64,000 nt of DNA from Cordilura impudica (taxonomy: Eukaryota; Arthropoda; Insecta; Diptera; Scathophagidae): NCBI GenBank assembly GCA_963682025.1, contig OY821518.1, positions 13,846,100-13,910,099 of the forward strand. The letters run 5' to 3'. The notes under the pieces were generated by a model that was not told the origin of the DNA, ran no database searches, and saw only the letters and a list, made by a program, of their open reading frames with translations. Below, one piece after another: positions 10,440 through 20,913 of the stretch; the first letter of the stretch is position 1; the number at the start of each line of letters is the position of its first letter. Position numbers and translations under genes: made by a program.

Positions 10440-11012
10440 ATTAATTATAATTTAAGGTAAAATGGGGCGAAAGAGGGAGATTTGGTAATAAAAAAATGTA
10501 TGATTACCTTACCTGTAGATAAAAAGTGTATAAAATTTTAGGTAAATACATATTAGAAAAAAAGTATTTTGTATAGCAAACATTGTTAGTGGTATAAGTA
10601 AGTATCTGAATTAAAAAAAGGGGGCGGTGAAGTGGGCGTGGTTCAATATACTACCAAATAAAAAAAATCCGTTGGAAGGAACAAATTTGTACAGAGAACA
10701 AAAAGTTTAAAACTTTCAAACAAAATTTGGCGTGAAAAGGGGCGTGAAAGGGGGGCGTGGCGTAAGAAATGTTTATTTCTACCTCGCCTGGAGTATAATG
10801 TGTATACAATTTGAAGTAAATCTGCTAAAAACTATATGGGAGCAATTACATAATTTTTAAAAAGTGGGCGTGATCGAAAAAAGTACCCTATTAATCATGC
10901 CAGAGTCCCAGTTAAATGCTGTGAAAATTTCAGGAAGATCGGTGCAGAGGTTTGGTCTCCTATAAGATATAAACAAACAAATAAACAAACACACATTCCA
11001 TTTTATGTATAT
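10440..11012 (-). mobile_element. truncated Helitron-like element
   Basis: Its right edge, on the minus strand, repeats the Helitron 5' region of the previous element (TATATACATAAAATGGAATG, then the GTTTGTTT and CCTCTGCACCGATC blocks). The interior has GTGGGCGTG blocks typical of the same group. The 3' CTAG end was not found near 10440, so it is either truncated or diverged. Confidence 0.5.
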
Positions 11013-11087
11013 AAGGTTAAGGTTTGGGAAAAATGTTTCCCATTGACGTGAAAGGGTTAAGACATTGGTGATGCTTAAGGACAGACT

Positions 11088-11344
11088 AAAGGTGCGTTCA
11101 GACTACGCAAATATTTGACCAAATAAACGTAACCCCTAAATAATGTATAATTTTCCTTGTATAATTTTCATTAAGTTATACAATATATGATATAGAATAT
11201 AGTTAAATATATTAAATATTACTAATGTAATAAAACATAACTTAATTTTGTCTTTTATATATCATGTATGATTGAATAAAACTTTCATAAAATTAGGGGT
11301 TACGTTTATTTGGTCAAATATTTGCGTAGTCTGAACGCACCTTA
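11088..11344. mobile_element. MITE with about 52 bp inverted repeats
   Basis: A 257 bp foldback unit. The left arm begins AAGGTGCGTTCAGACTACGC and continues through AAATATTTGACC and GTAACCCC; the right arm is its near-exact reverse complement. AGACT occurs directly before (11083-11087) and directly after (11345-11349), a candidate 5 bp target duplication. The centre is AT-rich and non-coding. The GGTGCGTTCAGACTACGC tip is of a type seen in several animal DNA-transposon MITEs, so I leave the superfamily open. Confidence 0.8.
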
Positions 11345-11394
11345 AGACTTCAAATTATTCTTAACTCTTGGCTAACACTCGTAGAATAGTTCTA

Positions 11395-12030
11395 CTTTCT
11401 TGATCCATCCGTCCGTCCGTCTGTGTGTCCATGTAAACCTTGTAATCAAACTGCAGGTCGCAAATATGAATATATTTTGATGAAGTTTGGTATATAAGCT
11501 TTTATCGGCCATGGGATGAATGCTATTGAAATTGGTGAGAATCGGTCCATGTTAAGACCTAGCCCCCATACAAATTACCACTATGAAATCGACATAAATT
11601 GCCATAAGATCCAAATTATCACATAGATCTTACTCAAATTGGGTTTGTATGCGTTCATTACATCCATTAATGAGTAGTCCAAAAATGATCCCTTTGGCCC
11701 CATATAGACTGCTTCCCGATCTTCACTTAAATCTATTAAAAACAAAAATATTGCACTGATTCTTCTCAAATTTTGTTTGTACATATTTTTGCAAAATACA
11801 AGAGACTTTACCAAACATGATCAGGATCGGTCCATTTTTGGACCTAGTCCCTTTATAGATATAGCATCCGATATGAACTTTTTCATAGCTGCAGCCAAAA
11901 AAATTAATAAAAATCCCACTCAAATTTGGTTTTTTTTGCTTATTTTCTATGTCCAGTTAGTTGCGCCTAAGAGATAGGGTTTCTAAACGCATGGTATAGG
12001 GTATCGTATAGTCGGTCTAGACCGACTATA
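11395..12030 (+). mobile_element. dispersed repeat family R, copy 2 (left-truncated)
   Basis: Begins inside the family at the TCCGTCCGTCCGTCTGTG run and ends with the family palindrome at 12007-12030. It contains the same CTGCAGGTCGCAAATATG and CGGTCCATTTTTGGACCTAG blocks as copy 1. The antisense frames it holds recur in other copies only because the DNA is conserved; neither strand shows coding-style conservation that I can defend. Confidence 0.75.
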
Positions 12031-13900
12031 ATTTTCTTACTTGTTTTTTTATGAAGACTTCCTTGAGAGACAAATAAATCCTAAGAAATTCTAATAAATT
12101 CTTCTGGGGTTCCTTCTTGGGTCACCTTATTGTATATTTCTACATTCACTTTTGATTGAATGTAATGCTCTTAGGCTCAACATTCTGATAGATTTTCTAC
12201 TAACTAAATTTAATCTAACATTCGTTAATTGGTTTTCCTATTACATCTGTAATCTTGTTTTCGTAAAACTTGCTAGATTTTAAGATTAAAAATTAAGCGT
12301 ATGGATTTTCAATTTGCAATAATTCATAATCCTTGTTGTCTATGTTGTGTTCAAAACACCACTTCAAATTTCGACTTTCTACAACACTAAAGTTTACAAG
12401 TATAAAAAGTTTTTTTGCTACCAAAAACTTTGCTCTCTAGTGTCATTAAAGGTTGTAGTGCCATATTACCACATCATTTGTAAACAATTGCAAGTTAAAG
12501 CCATCTATCCACACGCCATAGTACACATCATTAAATGGAACAAAATAAACATGAGTATTGAGTATACACTTGAGGTTGTCGTTGCCAAATGAAAATAAAT
12601 AAGTGAATAAGTGAACTGAATAGATGAAGACGTGGCTGAAGAACATATGTTGGCTGTAATGCGACTCTTCAAGTCAAATTGAGTGTCAACTAACAATTTG
12701 CGGCCTTAGTAACCGTTATAAACCATGTTAATAAACATAATTTCTATAACCAAATACGAGGGTTGCAGCCAACCCAATACAATTGACACCCGAGTAAAGA
12801 GTAGTGTCATATTAACATAATGAATATAAGCCTATTAAATATTGTATTGTGAAATACAAAAGCAGAGAATTGGCCAGTTTATTGTGTATACTTATGTATA
12901 AGAAAACAAAAAAAAAAAAGACTAACTGTTAATGGTTTGACTTCTGTGGGTGAAATTTGAATTTGAATTTCAGTATTTCGTGGATAATAAGAAACCTTTT
13001 CTTTAAGTTGTTTGCTTGCTCAGTTTGATTTTATGCAAAAATTCAATATTTTTGCAATTGTCCATCAAACATCTGTTTTTTTTTCTCTTTCTGTTATGGA
13101 TTTTGACATAAGACTAATGTTTCCCTTATTGTTTTCAAGAAGGATTATAAGAAAAATTTTATACAAGTCAAGCTGCATTCAAAAGTGAAAATGTAAAAGT
13201 AAGTATCATTTCCATTTCATTAAGCCAGTCAGTCAGTTAGGGAATTATGCTCATTTCAATGGTTGCCTTAAATACTTTTTCGTACATAACTACAATTGTG
13301 CAATTGTATGTTTGTACATAATTCCGATTCATTTGTTTTATTTTTTTTTTGGAAACATTTTTATTATTGTGGTTGGGCGTATCACATTTCAAAGTCTTCT
13401 AATTTAACAATATTCTCATTAATATGTTGTTGTATACAATGGTCACAGTTGTTGGTATACCCCGTTATAAGCAGCCTAATTCGTTAAATTTCAATGCTTT
13501 TCCTTTTTTTTTTGTGTGTGTTTGTTTGTCCGTCGATAACTTATCTTACCTTACTTTACCTTTCCTAACCCAACCCCGGATTTTGACATCATTATTAGCG
13601 TAACTCTAAAATCTAACAATAACAACACAACACAGCACCGCACAAATCCTTGTAATACATTCTAGTTATGTTGCAATTTGTTTGTTGAGATTTTTATGTT
13701 TACAGATAGCAATCAATATACACTGAGAGAAAAACCGAAGTTTTAAAGCCAAAAATATTTTTTAGATAAAATCTAAATATCAACCATACTTTTATAGATT
13801 TTATATAAAAAATATTTAAAAAAAAATAAACATTTTAAACTTAACTTGACCGTTTCGAAAATATGAAGCAGCTAAAACTTAAAAAATCATTTAAAAGAAA
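12031..13900. other. gene-less stretch, probably host non-coding
   Basis: About 1.9 kb with no recognised gene or transposon boundary. Short open frames here (12347-12592, 13296-13487) have no recognisable domain. A small AT-rich stretch beginning CACTGAGAGAAAAA (13720-13830) has the look of an old MITE edge, without proof. Confidence 0.55.
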
Positions 13901-13953
13901 TAAGAAAATTACACCATACCATGCGTTTACAGAATTAGTCTTAGGTCCAACTA

Positions 13954-15256
13954 AAGGGTTTTTCAACAGGGATGCTACAAAAGTAGAAAGACAGGGACAG
14001 CAAACGATGCCATATTTCTTGCCGCTCTTTTGACATTTCTCTTCAGTAAGGTTTGCCATTTCATGATGAAAAGATATACGAGCCAACAACGAGTCGAAAT
14101 TATTAAAATTTACTACCGAATTTCGGAGTCAGTGGCCTCAACGTTAAGAGCGCTACGTCCAATTTATGGTCGTCATAATCGTCCTAGCAGATCAACAATT
14201 GCGCGTCTAGTGGAAAAATTTGAATCCACAGGCACAGTACAAAATGTTCCCGTGCCAGTGAGACAAAGAAGTGCCCGTAGTATCGAGAATATTGCTGCCG
14301 CTGAGGCTTCAGTTGAAGAAAGCCCAAATGTGTCTCTCACACGTCGTTCTCAAGCGTTGGGCATCTCTGTGACGTCGTTGTGGCGAATTTTGCGAAAAGA
14401 TCATGGCCTACATCCTTACAAGATCAAATTGACGCAAGAACTGAAGCCGCTTGACCACCAGAAGCGTCGTATGTTCGTGAATTGGGCTGAGCAACAACTT
14501 GAAAATGATTCGGATTTTCATCGAAAAATCATCTTCAGCGATGAGGCTCATTTCTGGCTGAATGGCTTCGTCAATAAACAAAATATGCATTATTGGTCAG
14601 ACAGCAATCCACACATACTCCATGAGCCATCATTGCATCCCGAAAAAATTACGGTTTGGTGCGGTTTATGGGCCGGCGGCGTCATTGGGCCGTACTTCTT
14701 CCGTGATGATCAAGACCGGCACGTTACTGTGAATGGGAATCGCTACCGTTCAATGATAACCGAATATTTTTGGCCCCAATTGGATGCTATGGACTTGGAG
14801 GACATGTGGTTCCAACAGGACGGCGCTACAAGCCACACAGCGAATGTCACAATCAATTTATTGGAAACCAAGTTTGGAGAACGTGTTATCTCACGAAATG
14901 GTCAGTCGATTGGCCGCCTCGGTCGTGCGATTTGACGCCGTTGGACTATTTCCTGTGTGGGCTACGTCAAGTCTGTGGTCTATGCCAAAAAGCCAGCGAC
15001 GATTGATGAACTTCGTACGAATATCGAACGTGAAAATGCAGCATTATCGGCCAATTTATGCTCGAAAACCGTCGAAAATTGAGTTCAGCGTCTGGACTTC
15101 TGCAAGCGTGCCCGTGGTGGCCATGCAAAAGAGATCGATTTCCATACCTAATGGTATCGAACGTACTTTCACAGGAATAAAGAATTTCATTGATATCCAA
15201 AACCGTTTTTGTTTTATTTAAAAAAACTTTTGTAGCGCTTTTATTGAAAAACCCTG
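13954..15256 (+). mobile_element. rosa-like (DD41D) mariner-superfamily transposon, copy 1
   Basis: A 1.30 kb element flanked by TA (13952-13953, 15257-15258). Its inverted tips are AAGGGTTTTTCAACAGGG on the left and, reading inward on the other strand, CAGGGTTTTTCAATAAAAGC on the right. It contains one transposase gene, frameshifted near the end. A second copy with the same tips is at 59818-61100 on the opposite strand. Confidence 0.9.
14063..15151 (+). pseudogene. DD41D transposase, frameshifted in the C-terminal third
   Basis: Catalyses TA-targeted cut-and-paste transposition. I prefer the start at MMKRYTSQQ (14063) because the sister copies begin at the equivalent Met. Order: HTH region (YTSQQRVEIIKIYY...SRSTIARLVEKFE), linker VRQRSARS, second HTH (RRSQALGIS...LWRILRKD), LTQELKP, first catalytic Asp in FSDEAHFWLNG (about 14540), VNKQN, WCGLWAGG, and second Asp in FQQDGATSHTA (about 14820). 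After ISRNG (about 14900) the frame shifts, and CDLTPLDYFLCG continues in another frame. The third Asp (PLDYF) lies 41 residues after the second, the spacing of rosa-type elements. About 345 residues would be normal. At least two frameshifts make it inactive. Confidence 0.9.
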
Positions 15257-16130
15257 TAATTGGGTATAACAAATAAGCATAAACCAAATCTGAGTGAAAT
15301 GTTTATTAGCTTTTTGGGCTACAGATCTGAAAAAGTTCATATCGGATGCTATATTTTTATGGCAACTAGGTCGAAAAATGGACCGCTCCTGACCATATTT
15401 GGTAAAGACACTTATACTTTGCAAAAACATATACAAAACAAATTTGAGAAAAATCTGTGCAATATTTTTGTTTTTCATAGGTTTAAGTGAAGATCGGGAA
15501 GCAGCGTTTTAAGGGCGCTATGAGTAAGAAATGTTCTAAAGGGTTTATTTTTGGACTACTGATAAATGGATGTAATAGACACTCACAAACCCAATTTGAG
15601 CGTGATCTGTATGATAATTTGAATCTTATGGCAATTTAAGTCGATCTCATAGGGGTCATTTATAAGGAGACTAGGCCTGAACATGAACCGATTTTCTCTA
15701 ATTTCGATAAAGTTCTTCCTATGGCCGGTAGAAGCTTATATGCCAAATTTAATCAAAATAAATTGATATTTGCGACCAGTAGTTTGATTACAAAGTTTAC
15801 ATGGTGTCCATGACAGACGGACGGAGGGACGAGGTCATTTATAAGTGAACTAGGGCTGAACATGAATCGATTTTTTCAAATTTCAATAAAGTTCATCCTA
15901 TGGCCGGTAGAAGCTTATATACCAAATTTAATCAAAATTTATTGATATTTGCGACCAGTAGTTTGATTACATGGCGTCCATGACGGAGGGGCGGACATCG
16001 CTAAATCGACTCAGAAAGTGATTCTGAGTCGACCTGTATAATAAAAGATAGCACTAGGTCAAATATTTTTGATAGTTACAAACATCAGCACAAACACATT
16101 ACACCCTGACCACATAGTGGTAGAGGGTAT

Positions 16131-16309
16131 AAAAACCCACTGATGTGGTCTTGAATAATTGGGCTTATCTTCAAAACCTGCTAACTTGAAAGTCTAATTT
16201 TGGTCTCATATTTAAGGTCAAAAGGTCGAATGTCATTCTCCAACATGTTTAAACTTTTGTGATAGAATATCTTAAAAATCGATATTTAAATTTTTTTTAA
16301 AAAAACCTA
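16131..16309. other. short spacer
   Basis: Spacer between the R copy and the next transposon. Nothing identified; it ends at TA 16308-16309. Confidence 0.6.
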
Positions 16310-17462
16310 CAGGGTGCCCCATCTTTTGAATATTGAATAACTATAAAAAAATGTGATTTTCATATGTATTGTATTTTTACTTCTTTAGTCCTTTCAATTC
16401 ACTTGGACTACAACATCAAACAAATGGCCGCCTCTATTCTTCACGGCAAAATGTGCCCTTTTGCTCTATTTTCCGTAAATTTTTCGGCACGAATGTTTGC
16501 CTTCAGCTCTTCCAAAGTCTGAGGTTTATTGGCTTACATTTTCCTTGTCAAATAACCCCACAAAAATAAAACCTTAGGGGTCAGATCTGGAGATCTAGGT
16601 GGCCAGTAAATGTTGCTTTTTTTCGATATCATGGAATTTTTTTTGCGAAAAGTGCCTCGTTTAATTTGTGTGGTTTGGTGCACGCTATTGTTGATACCAA
16701 TAAGCGTTCATGTATTTTTCTCGAATTTTAGGGCAGACATTTTAAGCCAACATCCTCCGATATCATTCCTGATCGACTGTTTAGTCTTCTATGAAGAAAA
16801 ATTGCCTAATAATCGTTTTGGAGCAAACGCTGGCCCAAAAAGTCAGTTTTTGGTCATGCAATGCTGTTTCATGAATCTCGTTTCCAAATGCGCTACTTTT
16901 GCTTGTTAGCGTCACCACAGAGTGTGAAATGAATGTCAAAATTTGCTTCCAAAAATCGGGTTCAGTTCGGACGTATTGCAAGCGACTTGGCCAGTCTGCC
17001 AGCAAAATTCTTTAAGTCAAGTGCAGATCATCCTACAAAATGCACCGAAAAGTTGTTGCACTGATGCCAAAATGTTGATCGCGGTGACTATACGACTCAT
17101 CTTGGATCTCGGCAACAGTCTCCCTTATCGCTTCAACCAGATCATTGGAACATCCTGAGCGTTGATGACCGGCAAGTTGACTATCACCCACAGTCTCACG
17201 TTCAAAGAAATTCGACAGTAAATTACGAAGAGTGCCGTCAAACGATACTTCCGCGGTGTGGCAACAATATTTTCGACGAAATCCAAATTGAGTTGACATA
17301 ATTGTCCGGCTATTTCCAATGTACAGCGTGACTATTTCGGATCGTAATTTTGGTGGCAAAAATTGTACTGAATTGAAGTTTAAAAAATATGTGTTCTTAA
17401 GTAAATCGGTTGACAAATGCTATTATTAAATGTTGCCATTCCCATAAAAATGGCACACCCTG
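16310..17462 (-). mobile_element. decayed rosa-type transposon, second lineage
   Basis: Bounded by TA (16308-16309 and 17463-17464), with inverted tips CAGGGTGCCCCAT on the left and CAGGGTGTGCCATTTTT reading in from the right. Minus-strand translation across frames gives rosa-type transposase blocks in order: LRNLLSNFFERETVGDSQLA (about 17225-17165), LVEAIRETVAEIQDES, HFGISATTFRCIL (to 17033), DFWKQIL (about 16950), SVCSKTII (about 16835), then WPPRSPDLTPKVLFLWGYL (about 16600-16545) and ANKPQTLEELKANIRA. The middle, including the second Asp motif, is deleted or scrambled. It is clearly older than the copies at 13954 and 39895. Confidence 0.8.
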
Positions 17463-17539
17463 TATATGTTGTTGCTTATTGAGTTTTTATTGGTTCCTGA
17501 TTAATAATTTATGAATGAAATATGAATGAATGTTGAATG

Positions 17540-18440
17540 AAATTACATTAAAAATGTTTTGGAGGGCCTTCGAAAGAAATGCTTACAAGTGGTACAAACA
17601 GTTCGAAGAAGGCAGAGAAAGCGTTTAAGACAAAGAATCCCCTGGACGAAAAAACCTCAATTGACGAAGAACACGGCAAGAAAATCAAAGATTTTGTGCT
17701 GAATAATCGTCGATTGATAATTAGAGATCTTGCTGATGCTATTAACATTTTCAAAGGATCTGTCAACACCATTTTATAAAATATTTTGGGCCATTGGTTA
17801 AAAAATCATATTTTTTGACAAAGAGCGTCGTCTTAATATCTCTGAAACAATAATTTCAGAATACCAGAACAAAATGAAATGCATCATTACGGGTGATGAT
17901 ACTTAGATTATTGCCTAGAACCCCAAAAACAACCGACCAATCGTGGAAAAGGTGAAGCTAGAAAGAAAATATCACAGAAAGGTCGTTTAAAAATCAAGAT
18001 AGAGTGGTGCATTTTGAATTATCTCCACCGGATCAAACTGTTAGCGATGAATACCATTTAAGTATTAGTCGTCGTTTGCGAGAACCTTTTCGCAAAAAGA
18101 GTGTATAATTATAGGCTTGGTTTTTTTGCTGTTGCATTGGTCCTTCGAGACCAATTCTCACAAAATTTGCATTGTACACAATCAGCATATTCACTTTTTG
18201 TTAGCTCCGTGTGACTTCAGGTCATTCAATAAACTCAAAAGACCACTCCGGGGACATGGTTTTGAACCGAGTGACTAGATAAACCCCGAATAGCTTTCAG
18301 TTTTGAAAGCCTTTCCGGAAATCGGGCAACTGTTTCGGGGAAAAATTGTTTCAAGAAGTGAATTATAACGGAGGGGCATTAATTTGAAGGTAATGAAATT
18401 GATTCGGAAGAACAACTAACGATTTTTTTATTTTATAACA
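17540..18440 (+). pseudogene. mariner-like transposase relic
   Basis: Conceptual translation across several stops and frame changes reads: AYKWYKQFEEGRESV (17588-17632), KIKDFVLNNRRLIIRDLADA and SVNTIL (17680-17775, second HTH), then a catalytic-like patch TGDDT (17890), SRRLRE...RKK (18070-18100), and LLAPCDFRSFNKLKRPLRGH (18198-18257), which matches the LxPCDFFLFxKLKxxLRG block that contains the third Asp in many mariners. No terminal repeats were found. The frame at 17579-17779 is only its best-preserved piece. Confidence 0.65.
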
Positions 18441-18662
18441 AAAGTCGCGTATTCATTTGAACACCTGTTTTATGAGGCAGATACAAGGACGTTGGTAGTT
18501 ATTGATTATATTGAAATACAAGGGCAGTTCAAGAAAAACCCAACCTGACGTATAGGTGGCGGTAGTAGTTGGAAAAAATTACTTTGGCCACCTTATGTGA
18601 CATATGTTTTAAGTTTCAAGGCGACACGTTATTTAGTATTTTTTTTAAGCCATCAAAAGTGA

Positions 18663-19120
18663 ACGATCCATGTAAGCAATGGAAAAAATTTATTAATGTT
18701 TAAGCCGAGCTAGATCCTGATCTGGAGGAGTCTGCTATACAACATTGCGAGCCATAGTTAAAACGAGGCCGTACGATCTGCCAAGACGAACACTGTAGTG
18801 GTCGACCAATTGTGGTGGCCACGCCAGACGCGGTTATGAAAATCCACAAAATGGTATTGGATGATTGACGGCTGAAGGTGTTTGAGCAAGCTGAAATGAT
18901 AGGCAATTCGAAAAGTGATATATATCGCATATTGACCGAAACTTTGGAGATGAAAAAACTGTTCGCAAGATGAGTGCCGCGTTTGCCCACAATAGAACGA
19001 AAAGAGCGTCGTGAAGATGTTTCACCATAATAAAGTCGAATTTTAGCATCGATTCGTAACCACGGATAAGAAACTTCACACCTGAGACAAAGGACCAGTC
19101 AAATCAGGGGACAGTTCCTT
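18663..19120 (+). pseudogene. mariner transposase N-terminal half, broken
   Basis: Readable blocks in one main frame with stops: LKRGRTICQDEHCSGRPIVV (18758-18817), MKIHKMVLDD*RLKVFEQAE, SKSDIYRILTE, MKKLFAR*VPRL (18951-18986), then RKERREDVS and RFVTTD (about 19050). The order GRT-x-SGRP / VLDDRRLKV / YRILTE / MKKLxARWVPRLL is the mariner N-terminal HTH pair followed by the start of the catalytic domain. Everything after THT/SQIRG is replaced by repeat DNA. Confidence 0.8.
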
Positions 19121-19214
19121 CTGCCAGCGGGAAATTGTAATTTCCGGAAATTGTTTTCGGGGAATTGTAATTTCGGGAAATTGTTGTCGGGAAATTGTTT
19201 TCGCGAAATTTTCC

Positions 19215-20460
19215 ACAAATCGTCATTACAATCAACTACAAACGATTTCTGAGCTAAATCTCGATGTATTCTGATTTCCGGTTGCTTTTTGAGGAACTAC
19301 AAATGAATTAGCGACCACTGCATTCAACTACAAACGATTTTCGAGCTAGATCTAAATGTATTCTGACGACTCGTTGTTTTTCGAGGAACTACAAACGAAA
19401 TAGCGGTAACTACAATCGACTACAGATAATTTCCGAGCGAGATCTCGATGTATTCTGACTTCCGCTTGGATTTCGCGAAACTATAAACGAATTAGCAGTC
19501 ACTACAATCGACCACAAATTATTATATAATGAACTACAAATGATTTCCGAGCGAGATCTCGATGTATTCTGACTTCCGCTTAGATTTCGCGAAACTATTA
19601 ACGAATTAGCAGTCACTACAATCAATACAAATGATTTCCGAGCGAGATCTCGATGTATTCTGACTTCCGCTTAGTTTTCGCGAAACTACAAACGAATTAG
19701 CAGTCACTACAACCAACTACTACAAAACTTAAAATCTTTAACTGTAGTGTAAAATCGGTACTGTTGTATGGTTGCAGCACCTGGAGTACAGTGCAATCTA
19801 CATGCAGGAAATTGCAATCCTTCTGCAATAAGTGCCTGAAACAAATTCTGCGAATTTTCTGGCCGAACTGGGTAACCAATTAACAACTGCTCTTGATGGC
19901 TAACTGCAAACCAATTGAATCAGAAATCTGCAGGCGGAAATGGACGTGGATAGGTCACATCTTGAGAAGGCCACCTGACGAAATCGCAAGACATGCACTG
20001 GACTGGAATCCCCAGGGCCATAGAAATCATGGTAGGCCCCGAAACACATGGATAAGAATGATGAAAAATTAATGCAAATCTCGGAATTTGACTTGGAACC
20101 AAGCAAAGATCCTAGCTAATGATCGGATAGAGTGGAGAGAATTTGTTGATGCCCTTTGTTCTTCGTGAACTTTTATTTAATTTGCAATTTTTTTTTTATT
20201 CCGTAAATTTTAGAAATAAAGGAAATATATATATATATATATATACAACCAACTACAAATTATTATACAATGAACTACAAATGATTACCGAGCGAGATCT
20301 CGATGTACTTTGACTTCCGCTTAGTTTTCGCGAAACTACAAACGAATAAGCGGTCACTACAATCGACTACAAATGATTCTCGAGCGAGATCTCGATGTAT
20401 TCTGACGTCCGCTTAGATTTCGAGAAACCACAAATGAATTAGCAGTCACTACAACCACAA
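19215..20460. repeat. 92 bp tandem array (two blocks)
   Basis: Units of about 92 bp share the blocks ACTACAAACGAATTAGC, GTCACTACAATCGACTAC and CCGAGCGAGATCTCGATGTA. The last includes the perfect palindrome CGAGATCTCG. Units begin near 19215, 19305, 19400, 19515 and 19605 and, after the LINE insertion, near 20255 and 20345. One unit carries an extra piece of about 23 bp (19515-19540) that recurs at 20258. It sits inside the mariner at 18519-20911. Confidence 0.85.
19721..20244 (+). mobile_element. 5'-truncated LINE (reverse transcriptase 3' end) with target duplication
   Basis: A 524 bp insertion into the 92 bp array. The 12 bp ACAACCAACTAC precedes it (19709-19720) and follows it (20245-20256). 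Translation gives the C-terminus of a LINE ORF2: SVKSVLLYGCSTW, KCLKQILRIFW, KWTWIGHILRRPPDEIARHA (19935-19995), LDWNPQGH, GRPRNTWIRM and WREFVDALCSS*. The 3' end is a polyadenylation-like AATAAAGG followed by (TA)n. The same C-terminal module is found in the LINE at 57745-58086, so both belong to one group. Caution: the array itself contains similar ACAACCAACTAC sequence. Confidence 0.8.
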
Positions 20461-20913
20461 ACTGTTTTGAAAAAAAAAAAAAAAAAATCCAAAAAAATAT
20501 ATCGATCAACTGCAAACGATTCTCTTCAAGAATCAACTATTAGATTTGAGTGCCTTCAAATCCGGGGATGGGGTTTTTTTTTCAAAGTTCTATTACTTTT
20601 TTTAAGCAACTACAAACGAAATATTTATCACAACAATCAACTACTTACAAAATTCTGTAAGGATCGCAAAAAAAATCCCGATTTTCAAAAGTCAGGTGCC
20701 AAGTTCACAGAGCTAAAAATGTCGTGGTGGTAAAAGATTTGCGAGCAAGTAAGAGGTAGAGTCTGTGGTTGATAGCTATTTTAGGGAGCTATTGAATATT
20801 GCTAAGAAAAGTGAATCGAGCTAAAAGGAGATTCTGTTGAGAAATAAAGAAAATTGTCCCAAATTTTCTGTGTTTTCTATGTCATGTTGGGTTGTTCTGG
20901 GAGCGCCCTTGTA

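Larger units (their letters stand above)
13901..16130 (-). mobile_element. dispersed repeat family R, copy 3, split by a rosa-like transposon
   Basis: The left piece (13901-13953) has CCATACCATGCGTTTA and TTAGGTCCAACTA. The right piece (15257-16130) continues in the family with AATAAGCATAAACC and ends ...ACATAGTGGTAGAGGGTATA. The gap between them is the rosa-like transposon, inserted at a TA. The family palindrome is missing from the left tip. A segment of about 190 bp (blocks starting GGTCATTTATAAG at about 15652 and 15833) is duplicated in tandem, each copy ending in the GACGGACGGAGG-type run. Confidence 0.7.
18519..20911 (+). mobile_element. mariner element expanded by an internal tandem array
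   Basis: The tips are an inverted pair: CAAGGGCAGTTCAAGAAAAA at 18519 and, read from the other end, CAAGGGCGCTCCCAGAACAA at 20911, both continuing into CCCAAC(C/A)TGAC. Both ends adjoin TA (18517-18518, 20912-20913). The transposase N-terminal half lies inside the left end, and the C-terminal phrase LKGDSVEK* lies near the right end at about 20828-20855. Between them, in place of the catalytic domain, sits a 92 bp tandem array that is itself interrupted by a LINE fragment. Total 2.39 kb, against about 1.3 kb for a normal mariner. Confidence 0.75.

Noticed and set aside
11581..12030. Frames in family R that recur in three copies on both strands (e.g. phrases ending in SKNGPIL or FTKHDQDRS)
   Set aside because: They recur because the DNA is repeated. 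Frames on opposite strands are equally conserved, and copies carry indels and different starts. No domain is recognised.
19215..20460. CRISPR-like array of 92 bp units
   Set aside because: The units are contiguous tandem repeats with no unique spacers and lie in eukaryotic transposon DNA.
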